The notes under the pieces: model-generated
What the model saw: only the letters and a program-made list of their open reading frames with translations
Told to the model about the DNA's origin: nothing
The model's database searches: none
Part shown: positions 39,065 to 44,458 of the stretch, in pieces
How positions within the stretch are numbered: the stretch's first letter is position 1
How the letters are laid out: each line of letters begins with the position of its first letter
Origin: SAR86 cluster bacterium
GTDB taxonomy: Bacteria; Pseudomonadota; Gammaproteobacteria; Magnimaribacterales; D2472
Reading direction: 5' to 3'
Length of the DNA stretch: 44,458 bases
Assembly: GCA_004212975.1 (NCBI GenBank)
Contig: SHBF01000004.1
Coordinates: 1-44,458, forward strand
Program-made: the position numbers and the translations under genes

Positions 39065-39517
39065 CTATTGCCAAGATTTTGAACCTATTCCATCTATATA
39101 ATTTTTTAACATTTCTAATTCTTCACATGAGTTGGGACATAATTTTTCAAGCTTTGATAGATTTTTCATTGCTTTATCCATTTTATTTATCTCAACATAA
39201 AGCTCACCCTGATATTCAAGAGCAATCTTGTTATTAGGCTCTAACATCAAAGCTTTCTCATAGAGTTCTTCTGCTTTTGAAAAATTTTGTAGTTTTCTAT
39301 TTGTAAATGCTAATAAGGTCCAACCATCTGCATCATCTTTCTCAGCCTTTGTATATTTTTTTAATGTACTTAAGGCCGCTTTATATTTTTCATTTTTAAG
39401 TTGCTTTGTTGCCTTTTCATACAGTTCGGATGGATTATCTTTATCATATTTTGAACCACTAAGTTCAAAGGAAAAAGGCATTAGCAAAATAAAAAAAATA
39501 ATGAATAATCTGTTCAT
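39065..39517 (-). CDS. TPR-repeat exported protein
   Basis: Signal peptide and TPR-like repeats (ALSTLKKYTKAEKDDADGWTLLAF..., AEELYEKALMLEPNNKIALEYQGELY). Confidence 0.8.
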   Translation of the reverse strand: MNRLFIIFFILLMPFSFELSGSKYDKDNPSELYEKATKQLKNEKYKAALSTLKKYTKAEKDDADGWTLLAFTNRKLQNFSKAEELYEKALMLEPNNKIALEYQGELYVEINKMDKAMKNLSKLEKLCPNSCEELEMLKNYIDGIGSKSWQ

Positions 39518-39570
39518 AGCATTAATATATGCTCACTGTGTCGATAAAACAATATCCTAATTATAAAAAT

Positions 39571-40173
39571 TTAAAATATTTTTCTTAATATATCTACAAT
39601 CATTTCATGCAATTTTAATTTAGAGATATCTTTATTTAAATCCTTTATCTGAGTAACTTCTAGGCCTTCATAACCACAAGGGTTTATTTGTTTAAATGGC
39701 AATAAGTCCATATCAAAATTTAGACTTATTCCATGATAAGACTTTCCTTTTGAAATTCTTAATCCAATTGAAGCTATTTTCTTTTTATTAACATAAACGC
39801 CAGGAGCGCCATCTTTAAAATTACATTCTATAGATAATTTTAATAGCAATTCTTTTACAAAATCTTGAATTGTTGCAACGAGTTTGTTTGGGCCACAATT
39901 TAACCTCTTAACATCGAGCAAAAAATAAATAATTATTTGTCCCGGTCCATGATAAGTTACTTCTCCTCCTCTGTCGGATTGGACGACAGGAATTTTCTTT
40001 GAGTCTAAAATATGCTTTTTATCAGCAGCAGTTCCTAATGTAAAAACAGGGGGATGTTCAAGTATCCATATCTCATTTTTAAAGTCATCTGCATTAATGT
40101 GAGCTCTCATTTGCTCTAGAGTCTCATGATAATTAACAATACCAAGAGATTTAAAAGTTAAGTCTTCAAGCAC
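39571..40173 (-). CDS. lipB: Octanoyltransferase; GTG start
   Basis: WILEHPPVFTLGTAA, VVQSDRGGEVTYHGPGQIIIYFLLD, KIASIGLRISKGKSYHGISLNFD. Confidence 0.95.
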   Translation of the reverse strand: MLEDLTFKSLGIVNYHETLEQMRAHINADDFKNEIWILEHPPVFTLGTAADKKHILDSKKIPVVQSDRGGEVTYHGPGQIIIYFLLDVKRLNCGPNKLVATIQDFVKELLLKLSIECNFKDGAPGVYVNKKKIASIGLRISKGKSYHGISLNFDMDLLPFKQINPCGYEGLEVTQIKDLNKDISKLKLHEMIVDILRKIF

Positions 40174-41258
40174 TATTTGTTTCTTGATTCAACAAAGGCA
40201 TCTTCAGATATCTCATGATATGCAGATACATTATTCTTAAAGTTTAAATAAGATTCATAAACTTTAGCTATTGATTCATCTTCCTTTGCCAGATCATCAA
40301 GGATTTTATTAGATATTTCTCTAAATTCTTCAATTACATCATCAGGCAATTTTCTTAATTCAACACCGTGAACCTCAACTAGCTCAGTAAGTGCCTGATT
40401 ATTTTTTGCTAAATATTCATCAAGCATATCCTGATTCACAGCTTTTGTTGCAGTTTCGATAATAACTTTAAGGTGATTTGGTAGAGAATTCCATGCATCA
40501 ATATTAATTAATAGTTCTAACATTGGTCCTGGCTCATGCCATCCTGGATAATAATAATATTTTGCTGCCTGATGGAAACCAAAGGTTAAATCATTGTATG
40601 GGCCCACCCACTCTGTAGCATCAATCACACCCGTTTGAAGTGCAGTAAAAAGCTCTCCTCCTGGAAGTGTTACTGGTATTCCGCCAGCCTCCTTCAATAC
40701 TTCACCGCCAATTCCAGGAATTCTCATTTTTAGTCCTTTTACATCCTCTAGAGAGTTAATTTCTTTATTGAACCATCCAAACATTTGTGTACCTGTATTT
40801 CCTGCTGGAATTGGATAAATATTAAATGGAGCATAAATTTCTCTCCATAATTCTAAGCCTCCGCCTCTATTGACCCATGCATTAATCTCATCTGCAGTTA
40901 ACCCAAATGGTACACTGGTAAAAAATTGTGCAGCTGGAACTTTGCCTTTCCAGAAATAACCTCCACTGTGTCCCATCTGATGAGACCCACTTGATACAGC
41001 ATCAAATACACCAAATGCAGGAACTTGTTCTTCTGCACCATAAACTGTAATTTTCATTTGGCCATCACTCATTTCCTCAACGAGGTCTGCAATTCTTTCT
41101 GGAGCCATTCCAAGTCCTGGATAATTTTTAGGCCATGAAGTTACAAGGCGCCAATTAAAGGTCTCATTTTTATCAATTGATTGCGAATCAATATTTTCAG
41201 ACTGGCCAGAGCAACCAACTAAAAAAATTACAGAAAATATAAGAGTTATTTTTTTCAT
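40173..41258 (-). CDS. TRAP transporter substrate-binding protein, TakP (alpha-keto acid)-like, lipoprotein-like signal
   Basis: TSWPKNYPGLGMAPERIADLVEEMS, VPAFGVFDAVSSGSHQMGH, GGYFWKGKVPAAQFFTSVPFG, IDATEWVGPYNDLTFGFHQAAKYYYYPGWHEPG; start MKKITLIF at 41258. Confidence 0.9.
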   Translation of the reverse strand: MKKITLIFSVIFLVGCSGQSENIDSQSIDKNETFNWRLVTSWPKNYPGLGMAPERIADLVEEMSDGQMKITVYGAEEQVPAFGVFDAVSSGSHQMGHSGGYFWKGKVPAAQFFTSVPFGLTADEINAWVNRGGGLELWREIYAPFNIYPIPAGNTGTQMFGWFNKEINSLEDVKGLKMRIPGIGGEVLKEAGGIPVTLPGGELFTALQTGVIDATEWVGPYNDLTFGFHQAAKYYYYPGWHEPGPMLELLINIDAWNSLPNHLKVIIETATKAVNQDMLDEYLAKNNQALTELVEVHGVELRKLPDDVIEEFREISNKILDDLAKEDESIAKVYESYLNFKNNVSAYHEISEDAFVESRNK

Positions 41259-43432
41259 TATAGTTTTTCTAGATTTGCGTAAGCCATTACCAACCATTTT
41301 GTTCCAGAATCATCAAAATTTACTTGAACCCTTGCTGAATCTCCTGAACCTTCATAATTTAACACTATACCTTCACCAAATTTCTTATGTTTTACTTTCT
41401 GGCCAAGCGCAATTCCGATTTCCTCCTCAAACTCCACTTTGGTTTCATTGAAGTCTTTTCTATTATAAGGAATATTGGTTTGTGCTCTAGGTCTTATTTC
41501 ATCAATTAAGTCTTTAGGTATTTCTCTTAAAAATCTTGAAGGAGGATTAAAAGTATCATTCCCATGCAACCTCCTTGATTCAGCATGCGTTATATATAAT
41601 TTCTCCATTGCTCTTGTAATAGCAACATAACAAAGTCTTCTTTCTTCCTCTAATTGAGATGCGCTTTCCATTGATCTGCCATGTGGGAATAAACTTTCTT
41701 CTAAGCCAGTAAGAAGGACTAATTTAAATTCTAGGCCCTTCGCAGAGTGCATTGTCATAAGTTGAGCAGCATCATCATGCTCAGCGGCTTGTCTATCGCC
41801 GGCATCTAGAGAGATAACATCAAGATAGTTTTCTGCAATTTCAGTGTTTGTTTTATCTTCTTTAACACTTTGTTCAAAATTCTTAGTAGCCGTTATTAAT
41901 TCTTCAAGGTTTTCTGTTCTAGTTTTGCCTTTCTCTCCTGCCTCTTTGGCATGGTAAGAATAAAGGCCAGATTCTTTAATAATAAGTTCCATTAAATCCG
42001 ATAAACTATTTTCTTCAATGAAAGACTTACATCCTGCAACAAACTCAAGATAATCTCTCAATCCAGAACCACCCCTTCCAGAAATTGATCCCTCATCAAC
42101 TAATTTAGCAGATGCTTTAATATAAGAAATATTATATTTTTGAGCTGTTTGTCGAATTTTGCCCAAAGTTTTCTCTCCAACTCCTCTGGTTGGATTTGAT
42201 ATTGATCTCTCAAAGGATGGATTATCATTGTTGTTAAAAATAATTTTCAAATATGCGATTGCATTTTTTATTTCTAGCCTCTCATAAAAACGCAGTCCGC
42301 CGTAAATCCTATATGGAATGCTTATTCTTAATAAAGCTTCTTCTATAGCTCTTGATTGTGCATTTGATCTATATAGAACTGCTGTTTCTTCATATGCCCC
42401 ACCTTTATTCATCCAGTCCTTTAGAACATCTGCAATAAACCTTGCCTCATCCTGTTCGTTGTAAGCCTGATAAAGGACTATTTGTTCGCCCTCAAGTTTT
42501 TCTGTCCATAGATTTTTACCAAGTCTGTCTTTATTATTATCAATTAACTCATTTGCTGCGTTTAAAATCACGTTAGTAGATCTATAATTTTGTTCAAGCC
42601 TTACAATCTCCGTATTTTTGTAATCTTCTATGAAAGAATTTACATGTTCGACTTTAGCTCCACGCCAGCCATATATGGACTGATCGTCATCTCCAACCGC
42701 TATTACATTTGCATCTTCCGATGCTATTTCACGAAGCCATTTGTATTGAATAGTATTAGTATCCTGAAACTCATCAATAAGAATTGATTGGAACCTTGAT
42801 TGAAAAAAAGTCTTAACTGAAGGCGAAGCAACAAGTATTTCATAAGACTTTAAAAGCAGTTCACCAAAATCAACTAGATCATCATTTTTACAAACTTTTT
42901 CATATTCTTTATATATTTTTTTAACAGTTTCAGTATAAAAATCTCCTTTTTCATCAACATCTTTACTTCTCAATCCATCATCTTTCCATGAATTGATTTG
43001 CCACTGACTCTGTCTTGCCGGCCATGTGGCTTCATCCAAACTGAGTTCTTTAGATATTCTTTTTACTATTCTTAATTGGTCATCTGAATCAAGAATAGTA
43101 AATCCACTTGAAAGTTCTGCCTCTTTATGAAATCTCTTAAGCAGTTTGTGAGAAAGGCCATGAAATGTTCCAACCCAAGAATCAAGAATTGGGGATTGAA
43201 GAAGTTCTTCAATTCTTGATCTCATTTCGTTTGCAGCTTTATTGGTAAAAGTTACAGCCATTATTGCAGATGGATTTCTTCCAAGCGCTTCTACTTCCCA
43301 AGCAATTTTATGCACAAGAACTCTGGTTTTGCCAGAACCGGCTCCTGCCAAAACTAGGAGATGTTGTTTTTCAGAAGTAACAGCTTTTCGCTGATCTTCG
43401 TTTAAGCTGTCTAAAATATGAGATACATCCAT
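41258..43432 (-). CDS. UvrD/Rep-family DNA helicase
   Basis: LNEDQRKAVT, LAGAGSGKTRVL Walker A, DEFQDTN, GDDDQSIYGWRGA, TMHSAKGLEF. Confidence 0.95.
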   Translation of the reverse strand: MDVSHILDSLNEDQRKAVTSEKQHLLVLAGAGSGKTRVLVHKIAWEVEALGRNPSAIMAVTFTNKAANEMRSRIEELLQSPILDSWVGTFHGLSHKLLKRFHKEAELSSGFTILDSDDQLRIVKRISKELSLDEATWPARQSQWQINSWKDDGLRSKDVDEKGDFYTETVKKIYKEYEKVCKNDDLVDFGELLLKSYEILVASPSVKTFFQSRFQSILIDEFQDTNTIQYKWLREIASEDANVIAVGDDDQSIYGWRGAKVEHVNSFIEDYKNTEIVRLEQNYRSTNVILNAANELIDNNKDRLGKNLWTEKLEGEQIVLYQAYNEQDEARFIADVLKDWMNKGGAYEETAVLYRSNAQSRAIEEALLRISIPYRIYGGLRFYERLEIKNAIAYLKIIFNNNDNPSFERSISNPTRGVGEKTLGKIRQTAQKYNISYIKASAKLVDEGSISGRGGSGLRDYLEFVAGCKSFIEENSLSDLMELIIKESGLYSYHAKEAGEKGKTRTENLEELITATKNFEQSVKEDKTNTEIAENYLDVISLDAGDRQAAEHDDAAQLMTMHSAKGLEFKLVLLTGLEESLFPHGRSMESASQLEEERRLCYVAITRAMEKLYITHAESRRLHGNDTFNPPSRFLREIPKDLIDEIRPRAQTNIPYNRKDFNETKVEFEEEIGIALGQKVKHKKFGEGIVLNYEGSGDSARVQVNFDDSGTKWLVMAYANLEKL

Positions 43433-43456
43433 TTAGGGATTCATTTTTTTGTTTAA

Positions 43457-43471
43457 GTTAGATATTCTAAC
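43457..43471. promoter_or_regulatory. Short palindrome GTTAGA-TAT-TCTAAC immediately upstream of the RpiR/HexR-like regulator start; possible operator
   Basis: 6-bp arms, 3-nt centre, 3 bp before ATG at 43475, in the uvrD/regulator divergent spacer. Confidence 0.3.
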
Positions 43472-43474
43472 CTT

Positions 43475-44320
43475 ATGTCAACAAAATTATTGAGGCAAAT
43501 TAAAAATTCACTTCCTGATTTACGAAAATCTGAAAAAATTGTTGGCGAATACATCTTAAAAGATCCAAAATCAATTATTACTATGAAAACTGCCGAAGCA
43601 TCAGAGGCAATGGGCATTAGTGAGCCAACTCTGATTAGATTTTGTAAAGCAATAGGTTTTTCCGGTTTTCAAGAACTAAAGATCAATCTTTCTCAACAAC
43701 TTGCAGCGGATGATTATTTTGTAATGTATGAAATTAATGAAGATGATTCAATGCATGAACTTTGTGAGAAAGTTTTTGACACAACCATTAGTGAGATTTT
43801 GAACGTAAGGTCTCAAATAAATCAGGATATTCTTGAAAATGCAATCGAAACTCTTGTAAACGCTGACAGGGTTGAATTTTATGCGTTTGGCGGTTCAGCT
43901 CCAGTTGCCATGGACGGTCAACATAAATTTTTTAGACTAAAAATTCCATCATCATATATTTCTGATCCTCATCTACAATTTATGTCTGCTAACTCGCTAG
44001 CAAAAAATGATGTGGTTGTTGCAATCTCTCAGTCTGGGACAACCGCTGCACTAATAAACAGTGTAAAAATTGTTAAAAAAAATGGGGTTAAAGTTATAGG
44101 TATCATGCCAGCTGATACACCTTTAGCTGATGTGTGTGATTTTCCATTAACAATAAATATTGGCGTAAATAATCGCATCTCTATGCCTTTAACTTCAAGA
44201 ATTGCCTACACAGCGGTAATAGATGTTCTTACGATGGGAGTCGCGCAGCTTAAGCCCGAGGCACAAGATCACTTATATAATATTGCTGACAGCCAAAGAT
44301 CTTTAAAAATTGATAATTAA
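43475..44320 (+). CDS. RpiR/HexR-type transcriptional regulator (HTH + SIS domain)
   Basis: SEPTLIRFCKAIGFSGFQELKINL HTH; SIS domain YAFGGSAPVAMDGQHKFFRL, VAISQSGTTAALI. Confidence 0.92.
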   Translation: MSTKLLRQIKNSLPDLRKSEKIVGEYILKDPKSIITMKTAEASEAMGISEPTLIRFCKAIGFSGFQELKINLSQQLAADDYFVMYEINEDDSMHELCEKVFDTTISEILNVRSQINQDILENAIETLVNADRVEFYAFGGSAPVAMDGQHKFFRLKIPSSYISDPHLQFMSANSLAKNDVVVAISQSGTTAALINSVKIVKKNGVKVIGIMPADTPLADVCDFPLTINIGVNNRISMPLTSRIAYTAVIDVLTMGVAQLKPEAQDHLYNIADSQRSLKIDN

Positions 44321-44332
44321 AATGGGGAAAAT

Positions 44333-44458
44333 ATGAGCGAAGAAATAAAAGAATTTTTTAAAACATATACTAATTTCGTAACTCAGGTCACAAGTGATCC
44401 AAGTTTAGACTTAGAGGCATTAAATGAAAGCTTCAAGGAAATTGAAAATAAATCAAAC
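44333..44458 (+). CDS. Partial ORF running off the window; possibly MazG-like nucleotide pyrophosphohydrolase (tentative)
   Basis: ATG at 44333, 42 codons without a stop: MSEEIKEFFKTYTNFVTQVTSDPSLDLEALNESFKEIENKSN; the YxxFVxxVTSxxS start resembles some MazG-like proteins. Confidence 0.4.
   Translation, partial: MSEEIKEFFKTYTNFVTQVTSDPSLDLEALNESFKEIENKSN

Noticed and set aside
38582-39237. ORFs 38582-38842 and 38980-39237 antisense to lipA and the TPR gene
   Set aside because: Overlap confident genes fully or mostly; no homologous motif.
1-44458. CRISPR arrays, transposases, integrases, toxin-antitoxin or defence genes
   Set aside because: Looked for regular direct repeats and characteristic protein motifs; none seen.

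Overview
AT-rich, densely packed chromosomal window. Gene content and style suggest a streamlined marine gammaproteobacterium, SAR86-like, but that is inferred from gene content only. I support about 56 protein-coding genes and one tRNA-Phe. Most of the window is housekeeping and core metabolism: efp, argS, a yggS-proC-yggT-metX-metW-rdgB run, lgt-thyA-folA, rpoH, lipA/lipB, a uvrD-like helicase and rppH. The clearest multi-gene systems are a TonB2-type energy transduction operon (DUF3450, TtpC-like, ExbB, ExbD, TonB, TPR) and a TRAP transporter whose DctQM membrane genes lie apart from its TakP-like binding protein. A run of three phosphatase-type genes (CysQ, PhoA-like, e(P4)-like) is also present. 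I see no CRISPR array, transposase, prophage, rRNA or defence system. I did not find a convincing new multi-gene system. The best second-look items are: (1) a 16-bp inverted repeat with a competing 8-bp pairing that covers the 5' ends of two divergent ORFs; (2) all seven convergent CDS pairs overlap at their 3' ends, five of them by exactly 4 nt; (3) a 53-codon small ORF, absent from the ORF track, overlapping an enoyl-CoA hydratase start by ATGA; (4) short palindromes in very small divergent spacers; (5) the TakP-like gene embedded in a uvrD/lipB/lipA run; (6) a shikimate-kinase paralogue with an altered GGG motif.
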